38,374 bases of DNA from Chitinophagaceae bacterium (GTDB lineage Bacteria; Bacteroidota; Bacteroidia; Chitinophagales; Chitinophagaceae), in the NCBI GenBank assembly GCA_947372235.1, contig CANBSW010000024.1, positions 1 to 38,374 of the forward strand, in the 5' to 3' direction. A program made the translations under genes and the position numbers. The notes under the pieces are model-generated. The model was not told where the DNA came from. It ran no database searches and worked only from the letters and a program-made list of their open reading frames with translations. Numbering within the stretch: the first letter of the stretch is position 1; each line of letters starts with the position of its first letter. Positions 22,494 to 31,199 of the stretch are shown here, piece by piece.

Positions 22494-24131
22494 TTATTGT
22501 TTAGGATTTTTAACCGGTGCAGCTCCTGATGCAGCCGGGTTATACGCCAGCTCATTATCAGGAACATCCCAATAGTCAAGGAATCCATAATTAATGGTTG
22601 CATTGGTGTTTAATGCTCCTGCAGCAGAGATTACAACACAACCAGTACGTGACTTGGTTGGGTCAATGATATCCCAACGACGCGCATCAAAGAATGAAAG
22701 ACCTTTGAAAGCAAGTGCTATTCTTCTTTCAGCCCTTAATTCTTCATAGGCAGCAGCCTGAGTCATACCTGCACCTAATGCAGTTAAACCTGCACCCTGA
22801 TAGGTTCTTACGTTATTGATTGATTGAACGCCCAGATCAATCTGTGCGGTCTGGATCAGCGCTTCCGCTTTCATCAGTTCATTTTCTTCGTAAGTACCCG
22901 CTAATGTAATTTCATTAGCACCGGCTGAAGAATTTGACCAGGTAACAACACCCGCTAAACCATTACCGCCTGATTTAAGGCTGTAACGAGTATTGAACGA
23001 ATTACCACGGTCTGTATTGAACACACCAACTGCAGTAAGTGTAAACACGTTATTGTCTTTACGCTTGTCTCCTGTTCTGAATTCCTGTACCAAACGTTCA
23101 CTGAGTTTATAGGTGTTAGTTGCAGCACCGGTAGACTGAATTTTATCAGCAATGGTGGTTCCCAGAAAATCACCATTCGCATCAGTACGTCCTGTAAAGA
23201 TCAGATCGGTTGAGTTGATACCGTTATTTACCAATGTAAGAACAGACTGCCATTGTGTAGCAGTCATAGCAGCTTTAGTAGTATTCAATACAATATTCCG
23301 GGCTTTCATGGTATTGATATTACGGAGCCACATAGCTGTTGACAAAACGCCACCCTTTCCTTTTTGCAGGAAAGCAGGAACCAGGCCTGCTACTACTGTA
23401 TTGTAATCAGTAGTAGAAGTAGCTGTAGCCAGAGCAGCAGCCGCTTTATCAAAATTGGCGTTTGATTCAGTGATGATCGCTTCTTTGGTTACAAAATTAC
23501 CATTGGTAGTAGCAGACGGTGTGGTCGCATTCTGGATCAGCCCTGCATAATACAAGGTGCCGATATGAGCATATGCAAATCCTTTCCACCAATAAGCCCA
23601 TGCCTGTACAGTTGCTTTTTTAGTAGCTGCACCTGCTCCGGTAAAAGTAGTATTCGCAGCAATATCCAATACAGTGTTGGCAGCTGTTATCAAATTATAC
23701 ATGTAGGCCCATTCATAAAAAGTAGCATTACTTCCCTGTTGGGCATTAATGTTAATGGAACGTAATATGCCATACTGAGTGCTGATCGAACTTGGATTCA
23801 GGACTGCTGTACCATTATCAAGGGTTACTTTATTAGGGCAACCGATCTGATTCATGTAGGCATTCGCTGCTTCTGCACCGATTTCATCGCCCATTAATTC
23901 AAGGAAACCTGTGGCACCGCTCCAGAAACGGCCGTATACACCATCCGAATATTTCAGGTCATAAAAACCGTTTCTATAAACTGAACCCTGGGCCAATGAT
24001 ACAACTCCGGATTCACTTTGTGCACTTTGCGGGGTGGGTAGATTGGTATTCGAAATTTCGAGTTGCTTTTTACAGGCAGTCATACCCAAGCTTACTCCCA
24101 AAATCCCAATCAAAAATTTATTATTCTTCAT
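22494..24131 (-). CDS. RagB/SusD family nutrient-binding outer-membrane lipoprotein
   Basis: A 545-residue lipoprotein with lipobox LGMTAC (C20). The N-terminal part shows the tetratricopeptide-like helices of SusD (YEWAYMYNLITAANTVLD, AWAYWWKGFAYAHIGTLYYAG) and the C-terminal part the conserved block NELMKAEALIQ, RTYQGAG and YEELRAERRIALAFKGLSFFDARRWDI. SusD proteins cap the SusC channel and bind the incoming sugar or peptide. It lies 24 bases downstream of the susC gene. No glycan-cleaving enzyme is in the window, so the substrate is unknown. The start is the ATG at 24131. Confidence 0.94.
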   Translation of the reverse strand: MKNNKFLIGILGVSLGMTACKKQLEISNTNLPTPQSAQSESGVVSLAQGSVYRNGFYDLKYSDGVYGRFWSGATGFLELMGDEIGAEAANAYMNQIGCPNKVTLDNGTAVLNPSSISTQYGILRSININAQQGSNATFYEWAYMYNLITAANTVLDIAANTTFTGAGAATKKATVQAWAYWWKGFAYAHIGTLYYAGLIQNATTPSATTNGNFVTKEAIITESNANFDKAAAALATATSTTDYNTVVAGLVPAFLQKGKGGVLSTAMWLRNINTMKARNIVLNTTKAAMTATQWQSVLTLVNNGINSTDLIFTGRTDANGDFLGTTIADKIQSTGAATNTYKLSERLVQEFRTGDKRKDNNVFTLTAVGVFNTDRGNSFNTRYSLKSGGNGLAGVVTWSNSSAGANEITLAGTYEENELMKAEALIQTAQIDLGVQSINNVRTYQGAGLTALGAGMTQAAAYEELRAERRIALAFKGLSFFDARRWDIIDPTKSRTGCVVISAAGALNTNATINYGFLDYWDVPDNELAYNPAASGAAPVKNPKQ

Positions 24132-24155
24132 GTCTTCTGAGTTTTAAGATTAAAA

Positions 24156-27100
24156 TTAAAATCCAATATTCAAACCAATAGTATAGGCCTTTGTATTTGG
24201 AATTGTATTGTGATCAACACCACGGTCAAACGCAGAGTTTGAAGAACCTGAACTGATTTCAGGATCCATACCTGTGTATTTGGTGATGGTAATCAGGTTA
24301 CGACCAGACACTACTAATTGTAAACGCTGGAAACCTTTGATCTTAAATAATTTTGAGAAATCAACACCGGCAGAAAGATTTCTTAAGCGCCAGAAAGAAG
24401 CGTCTTCATAGAAATAATCTTTGGTACCGTTGTTAGCACCAGCCTGGTAAATACCACGATAGAATGCAGTATAAGCCTGTGTTGCTCCGCTAATGGTAAT
24501 AGGGTTATCATAATCACCACTGATACCATCACGATACATCCACTCTTTTGTTTGGTTGTAAAGGTGGCTTCCATTAACCCAATCCCACTGGAAGCTGAAT
24601 GAAAGAAATCCTTTGTATGTGAAATTATTGATAAAGCTCATATTGAACTTTGGATTTGGATCACCAAAGCTGTACTGACCTGCAGTATTAACCGGTTGCT
24701 TGGTAGCTGAGTTTACTACATAACCATTGCTGGCTACTTCATAAAGGCCCTGACTGGCTTTAGGTATAACTGGTAAACCGGTTGAAGGTTCTATCTGGTC
24801 AACACTTCTCAAAAGCAGGAAGCCAAATAGCTGACCAATCTTCTGACCCGCTTTCAAAGTGATACCGGTACTACCTGCACCTGAAAGAACCACTACATCC
24901 GGTCCTTTGATACTGGTAATCTCAGAAGTTTGTTTAGAGAAATTGGTGGTCATATCCCAGTTAAAATCCTTTTTAGAAAGAATGTTCAGGTTTAATGAAG
25001 CCTGGAAACCATTAGAACCTAAACCAAATGCATTGTCCAATGTACTACCTACTCCTGTTGAAGGAGCGGCATCAACACTGTAGATGGTATTGTCGGTATT
25101 TCTTTTCCAATAGGTAAGAGATAAGGATGCATTCTTTAACCATGAACCTTTTAACAGGTTGAACCCAAGGTCTGCACCGATTTCTGTTTCTTTAGACAAT
25201 TCCACACCCAGGTTTGGATTTGGCGTTGAAGTAGGAAAAGTAAATACACTGTTCTGTCCGAGGTTGGCAGCACCCAATACAGGGAAACGTTGGAAGGCAC
25301 CCGGCTGAATACCCGCTTCTCCATAAGCAGCCCTGAGTTTGAAGTCAGAGATCAGGTTAGAGATTTTACCGTTTTCCCAGAATTTGAATTTAGAAATATT
25401 TAAGTAGCCATCTCCTCTTGGGAAAGTTTGCGCATTGGCACCACTTCCGAATGCAGAAGAATAATCACTTCTTACACCAACAGAAACCCCGGCAATATCA
25501 CCCCACTCAAAACGCTGATTGGCAAGTAAACCATAGGTAATAAATGGAGTTACGTTATCAGTGTACACTTTATAAATAGCTGCCTGACTTGAATTCCAGG
25601 GTGAGTAAGTAGGTGCATCATATGCATATGCCCTAAGGTCCTTGGTAAGAGTTTTTCTGTAATCAAATGCAACAGTAGTTGTTGTTCTGATAGGCAATTT
25701 AATATGAAAATCTTTTTCAAAATCTGTTCTGATCGTTGCGGTGGTGATCAGATTTTGTGATGTAGTACGGATGATATAATTATCGATCTCACCGGTTGTA
25801 CTGCCATTGTTTGCAGAATTCGGGTTACCTACGCCACTGATATAGTAGCTTGTACCATTATAAACTGCACCTTTATTAAACTCCTGATCTTCGTAACGGT
25901 AATTGTTATTGCCGTTTTTAACATCCAAACCATATTTAGCATCTAATTCTAAAAATTTGTTGGCACGGTAGTTCAAATTAAAAATCTGGATGAGGTCCAC
26001 ATTGTTTATTAAAGTACTGCTATACTGGTTTACATAGTTGGGATTAAAACTGTTTACACCAACTGCAGAACCAAAGTAGTTAGCATAGTTGCCATCCGGG
26101 TCTTTGTAATCATAATTGGCAAAAGGACGGGTGTTATTAAGGCTATACACAATGCTACGACCGGTTTGATCGTTCAAAGTATTCTTGGTGTATATTAATT
26201 GTGAAAGGCTCGAGAACTTCAATCCTTTTAATAATTCTGTTTCAATTTTACCGGTTAGGTTAGATCGCTGGTAATCACCATTGTTTTTGAAGTTAGAATT
26301 TTGTGCATTACTGGAAACCGAAAGGAAATAATTTGTTTTGTCTTTGTTACCAGAGATCGTGATTGAATTGTTCAACGCGTATCCGTTTTGAAAGAACATT
26401 TTATAGTGATCATAATAATTCAGATTGGCACCATAAGATTTGTTCTGAAAACTTGTTACACTAAGCGCATTGTATTGCACATTCGCATCATACACACCCA
26501 GAATAGGATCAAAATTGATAGGAGCACCACTTGCCTGAATTACATTATTACTTGCATCGGTTGTAAATGCATGGAAATAAGCTTTATGCACATTACCAAC
26601 ATTTAATAATGAATTGGTAGTTGCACTGCTGGTTATATCAATATTGGTCTTCCCTGTTTTTGACTTTTTTGTGAATAACTGAATAACACCATTTGCACCC
26701 TGCGCACCATATAAAGAAGCAGCAGCAGCACCTTGTACCACCTCTACTCTTTCAATGATGTTTACATCAATAGAAGCAAGGCTTGTACCACGTAATTCCA
26801 CCCCATCCATCAGGATCATCGGAGAAGTACCCCCCTGGATGGTATTGATACCGCGCAAAAGGATATTCAAAGGCTGACCGGGGTTACCATTGGTACTGGA
26901 GATCTGAGCACCGGCAATCTGACCTACCAACTGTTGGCCAACATCACCTGTTGGTACTTTTACCTCATTTGCAAGGTTTACGGATTCAACGGCCACACCC
27001 AGTTTTTTCTTACTGGTAGCAGCACCCACACCTGTTACAACTACTTCACTTAATGATTTTACATCTGTAACCAGTTGTACCATTAAATTAGGGGAAGCTT

Positions 27101-27347
27101 GTAAGGTTTTGTTTTCAAAACCTAAAGCTGAAATAACCAACGATGCGCCGGATTTCACTTTAATAGAAAATGCGCCATCATTTCCGGCGCTAACACCATT
27201 TTTGGTGCCTTTTTCAAGTACGGTTGCCCCTGCTACAGGAGAACCTTTGTCGTCCACAACCTTTCCGGTTATGGTGGAAGTTTGCGCAAAGCCGGCCAAA
27301 ATAGCCATAGCAAATGCGCAAACGCTCATTAGCAGTTTTTTTCTCAT
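24156..27347 (-). CDS. SusC/RagA family TonB-dependent outer-membrane transporter
   Basis: A 1063-residue outer-membrane protein. The signal peptide ends near residue 21 (AILAGFAQ). Then a carboxypeptidase-like regulatory domain (TITGKVVDDKGSPVAGATV to about 95), the SusC signature SLSEVVVTGVG near 98-108, a plug domain with LLRGINTIQGG, ILMDGVELRG and GAAAASLYGAQGANGVI, and a long beta-barrel ending in the aromatic-rich strand KAYTIGLNIGF, ending in Phe as such barrels do. No N-terminal STN domain is present, so signalling to an anti-sigma factor is not expected. It takes up substrate bound by the neighbouring SusD. A perfect LacI-type palindrome lies 123 bases upstream. Confidence 0.96.
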   Translation of the reverse strand: MRKKLLMSVCAFAMAILAGFAQTSTITGKVVDDKGSPVAGATVLEKGTKNGVSAGNDGAFSIKVKSGASLVISALGFENKTLQASPNLMVQLVTDVKSLSEVVVTGVGAATSKKKLGVAVESVNLANEVKVPTGDVGQQLVGQIAGAQISSTNGNPGQPLNILLRGINTIQGGTSPMILMDGVELRGTSLASIDVNIIERVEVVQGAAAASLYGAQGANGVIQLFTKKSKTGKTNIDITSSATTNSLLNVGNVHKAYFHAFTTDASNNVIQASGAPINFDPILGVYDANVQYNALSVTSFQNKSYGANLNYYDHYKMFFQNGYALNNSITISGNKDKTNYFLSVSSNAQNSNFKNNGDYQRSNLTGKIETELLKGLKFSSLSQLIYTKNTLNDQTGRSIVYSLNNTRPFANYDYKDPDGNYANYFGSAVGVNSFNPNYVNQYSSTLINNVDLIQIFNLNYRANKFLELDAKYGLDVKNGNNNYRYEDQEFNKGAVYNGTSYYISGVGNPNSANNGSTTGEIDNYIIRTTSQNLITTATIRTDFEKDFHIKLPIRTTTTVAFDYRKTLTKDLRAYAYDAPTYSPWNSSQAAIYKVYTDNVTPFITYGLLANQRFEWGDIAGVSVGVRSDYSSAFGSGANAQTFPRGDGYLNISKFKFWENGKISNLISDFKLRAAYGEAGIQPGAFQRFPVLGAANLGQNSVFTFPTSTPNPNLGVELSKETEIGADLGFNLLKGSWLKNASLSLTYWKRNTDNTIYSVDAAPSTGVGSTLDNAFGLGSNGFQASLNLNILSKKDFNWDMTTNFSKQTSEITSIKGPDVVVLSGAGSTGITLKAGQKIGQLFGFLLLRSVDQIEPSTGLPVIPKASQGLYEVASNGYVVNSATKQPVNTAGQYSFGDPNPKFNMSFINNFTYKGFLSFSFQWDWVNGSHLYNQTKEWMYRDGISGDYDNPITISGATQAYTAFYRGIYQAGANNGTKDYFYEDASFWRLRNLSAGVDFSKLFKIKGFQRLQLVVSGRNLITITKYTGMDPEISSGSSNSAFDRGVDHNTIPNTKAYTIGLNIGF

Positions 27348-27469
27348 GTTGTTTGTTTTTTAGAAAGTGAGCCGTTTATCAGGCTTTCTGACCATCTAAG
27401 TAAAAGAAAAGCTGCACAATTTTTTTTTATGCGTTCCGATTTTAATCTTTCTTTAAGCTTAAAAACGGT

Positions 27470-27483
27470 TGCAAACGTTTGCA
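27470..27483. promoter_or_regulatory. LacI-family-type operator upstream of susC
   Basis: TGCAAACGTTTGCA is a perfect 14-bp palindrome with the central CG step flanked by AAAC/GTTT, the hallmark of LacI/GalR-family operators (compare the PurR and CcpA types). It lies 123 bases ahead of the susC start. Sugar-dependent control of the susCD genes by a LacI-type repressor is a fair inference; no such regulator gene is in the window. Confidence 0.6.
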
Positions 27484-27846
27484 TACTTACCGATAAATTT
27501 CTAATTTTTACCGACAAAATCGTTTAAAACGAGTGATAGCAGTAAAAAACATATTATATAAATAATTATTTGTTATAATACGTTTGTTTCAAAAAATTAA
27601 TGCTACAAAGTTGCAAATAGAGTAACCTCAGGAGAGATTAGGCGCTTTATACCAGTATCCTGGATAATTATCAATTAACAAAATCGTTCAACATATTGCC
27701 ATATAACCTATTGTAACAACCGGTACACAATAAAGAATAAGGCTTCATAAATTAGGAATCATTATTGGTTTTAATACAGGTACCTATTAAACATATATTT
27801 AAACATTTTAATATTATATTATTCTATACCTAAACAGTTCAGAATC

Positions 27847-27936
27847 ATGCAATTGTTACAATCATTGAGAAATGCGGGTATTGGCTTGCCATTTAAAAGC
27901 TCAACAGGCCCAGGCATTGGCCTACAATTAACCTGA
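27847..27936 (+). CDS. possible 29-residue peptide
   Basis: An ATG-started frame of 29 codons with near-repeats GIGLPF and GIGLQL and the sequence SSTGPG between them, ending TGA. It has no homologue that I recognise, no known start signal, and no maturation enzyme nearby. A chance frame of this size is quite possible. I list it because the repeated Gly-Ile-Gly-Leu motif is unusual in random DNA. Confidence 0.22.
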   Translation: MQLLQSLRNAGIGLPFKSSTGPGIGLQLT

Positions 27937-28008
27937 TTACCGGAAGCCGGAAATTTATTCACAGAATCAAAAATTAATTTTGGTATGTGCCCCATTTTTG
28001 TAATTTAG

Positions 28009-28064
28009 TGGAAGAATTTAATGGGTTAGTAAGTAACGGGGTCAACAGCAATGTTGGCCCTTTT
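28009..28064 (+). ncRNA. possible short RNA upstream of radA
   Basis: A box TAATTTAG (28001-28008, one mismatch to TAnnTTTG) stands 18 bases after TTTG (27979-27982), close to the -33/-7 spacing of the phylum. About 30 bases later GGGTCAACA and TGTTGGCCC pair around a GCAA tetraloop (28039-28060), followed by four T. This would give an RNA of about 50-55 nt. It could instead be an attenuated radA leader or a fortuitous hairpin. Confidence 0.3.
28039..28064 (+). terminator. hairpin with GCAA tetraloop upstream of radA
   Basis: The stem GGGTCAACA / TGTTGGCCC (28039-28047 and 28052-28060) has one G-U pair and a GNRA loop, followed by TTTTG. A plausible but modest intrinsic terminator with no gene directly before it. 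Confidence 0.5.
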
Positions 28065-28230
28065 GCGTGCCGTCAATAAAGGGTTTCAGCCATTTTGCTT
28101 CAAAAAACTGCCTGATTTTTTTTATATTTTTTATTAACAGATCTCATAAAACCGGTTTAAAAAAAAGCGCATACTCTCTTCCGCATTTTTTCATTCATGC
28201 TACTTTCTATTCTCCCTTTATCTTTAATGT

Positions 28231-29601
28231 ATGAGTAAAATAAAAACAGCATTTTTTTGCAGCAATTGCGGATATGAAAGTGCCAAATGGTTAGGCAAAT
28301 GTCCGGGCTGTTCTGAGTGGAATACTTTTACCGAAGAAATTTTAGACAAAGGAAACAGCAAAGAAGAAAACTGGGAAACTTATACACCCGAAAAAAGAAA
28401 TACCAAAACAGTTGCTTTAAACGATGTAGAAAGCAATAAAGAAAAAAGAATTGTTACCAAAGATCCTGAATTGAACAGGGTGTTGGGTGGTGGAATTGTT
28501 CCGGGCAGTTTGATACTGGTAGCAGGTGAACCGGGAATTGGAAAAAGTACTTTGTTCCTGCAGAACGGATTATTGATCGATCAACTCAGGGTCTTATACA
28601 TCAGTGGTGAAGAAAGTGAACAGCAAATTAAAATGCGGGCCGACCGTTTAAAGATCTCCAACGATAATTTTTACCTGCTCACAGAAACCGGCATGCAAAC
28701 CATTTTTGCAGAGATCAAAAAATTGAAACCGCAACTGGTGATCGTTGATTCGATTCAGACACTACAATCTAATCTTATCGATTCTTCAGCAGGAAGTGTT
28801 TCGCAGATCCGTGAATGTGCGGCAGAATTTCAAAAATTTGCAAAAGAAACCAATACACCTGTTTTTCTGATCGGGCATATTACAAAAGATGGTGCGATAG
28901 CCGGACCAAAAATTTTAGAGCATATGGTTGATACGGTTTTGCAGTTTGAAGGCGACCGCCATTATGCATACAGAATATTACGAACTTTAAAAAATCGTTT
29001 TGGGAGTACCGCAGAATTAGGCATTTATGAAATGACGGGAGAAGGAATGCGCATCGTAACCAATCCATCAGAAATTTTAATTGCACAACGCGAAGACCAA
29101 TTAAGCGGAAGTGCCATTGCTGCTACATTAGAGGGCATGCGGCCTTTACTGATAGAAGTACAGGCATTGGTAACACAAAGTGTGTATGGAACACCACAAC
29201 GAACCGTTAGCGGATTTGATCTGAGACGTTTGCAATTACTTTTAGCAGTATTGGAAAAACGAGGCGGTTTTCAATTTGGCATGAAAGATGTATTTGTAAA
29301 TATTGCAGGAGGAATTAAAGTAGAGGATCCATCAATAGACCTTGCAGTTATTTGTGCATTACTATCCTCTTATGAAGATGTTCCGCTTCCGGCACATATT
29401 TGTTTTGCGGGAGAAGTTGGATTAAACGGAGAGATCCGCGCTGTAAACAGAATTGAACAAAGAATTGCCGAAGCAGAAAAATTAGGTTTCGAAAAGATCA
29501 TCGTTTCCAAATACAACAAAAAAAGTTTTGACCCGAAAGCGTATAAAATTAATGTTACAGCATTGAGCAGGGTGGATGAAGTGTATCAGCAACTTTTTTA
29601 G
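28231..29601 (+). CDS. radA: DNA repair protein RadA
   Basis: A 456-residue RecA-like helicase that drives branch migration in recombination. The N-terminal zinc finger uses C10, C13, C24 and C27 (CSNCGYE, GKCPGC). Walker A is GEPGIGKST (99-107), Walker B is LVIVDSIQTL near 172, and the RadA-specific motif is KNRFGST (254-260). The C-terminal part is the Lon-protease-like domain (FVNIAGGIKVEDPSIDLAV), without protease activity in this family. The length is typical. In RadA the KNRFG motif separates it from RecA. comF follows after 93 bases that hold two facing heptad arrays. Confidence 0.97.
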   Translation: MSKIKTAFFCSNCGYESAKWLGKCPGCSEWNTFTEEILDKGNSKEENWETYTPEKRNTKTVALNDVESNKEKRIVTKDPELNRVLGGGIVPGSLILVAGEPGIGKSTLFLQNGLLIDQLRVLYISGEESEQQIKMRADRLKISNDNFYLLTETGMQTIFAEIKKLKPQLVIVDSIQTLQSNLIDSSAGSVSQIRECAAEFQKFAKETNTPVFLIGHITKDGAIAGPKILEHMVDTVLQFEGDRHYAYRILRTLKNRFGSTAELGIYEMTGEGMRIVTNPSEILIAQREDQLSGSAIAATLEGMRPLLIEVQALVTQSVYGTPQRTVSGFDLRRLQLLLAVLEKRGGFQFGMKDVFVNIAGGIKVEDPSIDLAVICALLSSYEDVPLPAHICFAGEVGLNGEIRAVNRIEQRIAEAEKLGFEKIIVSKYNKKSFDPKAYKINVTALSRVDEVYQQLF

Positions 29602-29659
29602 GCACGAGGTTAGAAATACGAGGTACGAACAGTTTTTATTCGTACTTCTAACCTCGTAC
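29602..29659. repeat. facing heptad arrays after radA
   Basis: GCACGAG, GTTAGAA, ATACGAG and GTACGAA at 29602-29629, then TTCGTAC, TTCTAAC and CTCGTAC at 29639-29659, all at 7-nt spacing. The two arrays are near reverse complements (GAGGTTAGAAATACG against CGTACTTCTAACCTC), so the mRNA would fold into a hairpin that starts directly after the radA stop codon. Confidence 0.75.
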
Positions 29660-29694
29660 ATACCGCTTCGGTAAATACCTAATAAAAAAAACAA

Positions 29695-30417
29695 ATGCAT
29701 TCCGAAATTTGCCGGATGCTTTCTTTATCTAAAAAATATTTCTCCAATTTTTTACATCTTTTCTATCCGCACAATTGTGAGGGGTGCGGAACAGATATTT
29801 TGTATGACTCACAATTTCTTTGTGCAAAGTGTATGCATCGCTTACCTGAAACCGGTTTCTTTTCAATTGCCGCTAATCCAATAGAGAAATTATTTTATGG
29901 TAGAACAAACATTACAAATGCAGGTGCCGCATTTTATTTCACTAAAGATTCTTTACTGCAACATTTACTGATTGAATTAAAATACCGGGGCAATAAAGAG
30001 GCAGGATATTTTTTAGGAAGGATGATGGGTCATACATTGAAAAATTCTGAACGATTTAATGATGTTGATGCACTGGTTCCTTTGCCATTGAATGAAAAAA
30101 AAGAATGGCTCCGCGGATATAACCAGGCAATGATTATTTGTGAAGGAATCAGCGAGGTTTTTAACAGGCCAATTTTGACTAATGCGGTTGCCAGAATCCG
30201 GTTCACCGAAACCCAAACCAAGCAAAACCGGGTGAGCCGCTGGCAGAATATGGAACATGTTTTCCGGGTTTCGGACCCAGCCGAACTAAAAAACAGGCAT
30301 ATTTTACTGGTTGACGACGTAATTACCACCGGAGCAACCTTAGAAGCCTGCGGCTCGTCTATATTGGAGGTAGCTGGGGTGAGAGTGAGTATTGGGGCGG
30401 CAGCGTTTACGATTTAG
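29695..30417 (+). CDS. comF: ComF-family phosphoribosyltransferase-like protein
   Basis: A 240-residue protein with an N-terminal zinc motif (C28, C31, C43, C46 in CEGCG and CAKC) and a C-terminal phosphoribosyltransferase fold with the PRPP loop ILLVDDVITTGATLEACG near 202-219. Conserved family blocks are LIELKYRGNKEAG and VPLPLNEKKEWLRGYNQ. In Bacillus and Haemophilus ComF acts in transformation, probably with single-stranded DNA inside the cell; comEC is also in this window. The ATG at 29716 (residue 8) is a second possible start. The stop codon TAG overlaps by one base with a heptad array. Confidence 0.92.
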   Translation: MHSEICRMLSLSKKYFSNFLHLFYPHNCEGCGTDILYDSQFLCAKCMHRLPETGFFSIAANPIEKLFYGRTNITNAGAAFYFTKDSLLQHLLIELKYRGNKEAGYFLGRMMGHTLKNSERFNDVDALVPLPLNEKKEWLRGYNQAMIICEGISEVFNRPILTNAVARIRFTETQTKQNRVSRWQNMEHVFRVSDPAELKNRHILLVDDVITTGATLEACGSSILEVAGVRVSIGAAAFTI

Positions 30418-30490
30418 TTTGGGGTTTGGAGTTTGGGGTTTGGAGTTAAAACCCAATACAACCCCAAACTCCAAACGCCAAACCCCAAAC
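30417..30490. repeat. facing heptad arrays forming a near-perfect hairpin after comF
   Basis: GTTTGGG, GTTTGGA, GTTTGGG and GTTTGGA at 30417-30444, and CCCAAAC, TCCAAAC, GCCAAAC and CCCAAAC at 30463-30490. The arms pair over about 30 nt with two mismatches, around an 18-base loop. The array begins on the last base of the comF stop codon. It has no T tract after it. Confidence 0.8.
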
Positions 30491-30570
30491 CTTCCTCCTC
30501 CGTTTATCAAAAATTCGACAACCTTTTCTATATTTATATGTTCTTTACTTAAACACCTAAAACTATATAC

Positions 30571-31104
30571 ATGAAATACCTATTAACCATTGCCGTAGTA
30601 GCCATGCTCAGTTCATTTACTTTGCCGGGCGACCCGAGCATCCATTCTTTTAAAGTAAAATCCATTGAAGGCGGAACTATTGATTTTTCCAAGTTCAAGG
30701 GTAAAATGATCTTAGTGGTAAATACCGCTTCTAAATGCGGTTACACTCCTCAGTATGAAGCTTTGGAAAAAGTGTACGAACAGTATAAAGACAAATTAGT
30801 GATCGTTGGTTTTCCTGCAAACAATTTTGGAGCACAGGAACCGGGTAGCGATGGAGAGATCCAGGAATTCTGTAAAGCCCGTTTTGGGGTTAAATTCCCA
30901 TTGGCCAGCAAGATCAGCGTAAAAGGTGATGATACTGCCCCTATTTACAAATGGTTGACCAGCAAAACCGAAAACGGTGTACTGGATGCTACCATTGCCT
31001 GGAACTTCAATAAATTTTTATTGGATGAGAATGGTAAAATGATCGCTTATTTTCCGAGTAAAGTAACACCGGATAGTGAGGAGATCACTAAATACCTCAA
31101 ATAG
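30571..31104 (+). CDS. secreted glutathione/thioredoxin peroxidase (GPx family)
   Basis: A 177-residue peroxidase with an N-terminal signal peptide (MKYLLTIAVVAMLSSFTLPG). Catalytic residues are in place: C56 in NTASKCGYT, Q89 in FGAQEPG, and W144-N145 in AWNFNKFL. C101 in EFCKARFG sits where thioredoxin-dependent GPx enzymes have their resolving cysteine, so thioredoxin-like reduction is more likely than glutathione. It lacks the selenocysteine of animal forms. The signal peptide places it in the periplasm. It stands alone, with a possible -7 box TATATTTA (30529-30536) ahead and a good terminator behind. Confidence 0.92.
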   Translation: MKYLLTIAVVAMLSSFTLPGDPSIHSFKVKSIEGGTIDFSKFKGKMILVVNTASKCGYTPQYEALEKVYEQYKDKLVIVGFPANNFGAQEPGSDGEIQEFCKARFGVKFPLASKISVKGDDTAPIYKWLTSKTENGVLDATIAWNFNKFLLDENGKMIAYFPSKVTPDSEEITKYLK

Positions 31105-31128
31105 AATCGCGGATTTCGCGGATTTTAA
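31105..31128. repeat. CGCGGATTT word repeat
   Basis: Just after the peroxidase stop, the word CGCGGATTT occurs twice, 9 nt apart (ATCGCGG, ATTTCGCGG, ATTTTA), directly ahead of the terminator. A short member of the short-period class. Confidence 0.4.
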
Positions 31129-31142
31129 ATATGATTTTTGGG

Positions 31143-31172
31143 AAGGGATGTTCTTGCAGAACATCCCTTTTT
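31143..31172 (+). terminator. terminator after the peroxidase gene
   Basis: AAGGGATGTTC (31143-31153) pairs with GAACATCCCTT (31159-31169) around TTGCA, followed by TTT. It may also serve the converging minus-strand gene, since A bases precede the stem. Confidence 0.85.
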
Positions 31173-31199
31173 GTTGATCTTATCACAAAATCATACTGT

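Larger units (their letters stand above)
27348..28230. other. 883-base gene-free region between susC and radA
   Basis: This divergent spacer carries a 14-bp LacI-family-type palindrome (27470-27483), AT-rich DNA from about 27500 to 27850, a possible 29-residue ORF (27847-27936) and a possible short RNA ending in a hairpin (28009-28064). The radA start at 28231 has only the partial box TATCTTTA (28219-28226) immediately upstream. Nothing else could be recognised. Confidence 0.6.

Noticed and set aside
18541-27837. Shared 12-mer TATACCTAAACA before HU (near 18541) and upstream of radA (near 27824)
   Set aside because: Pairs of identical 12-mers are expected by chance in AT-rich DNA of this length; no further copies or spacing rule was seen.
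29602-30490. CRISPR array
   Set aside because: The repeats are 7 nt, degenerate and without spacers; no cas gene is present.
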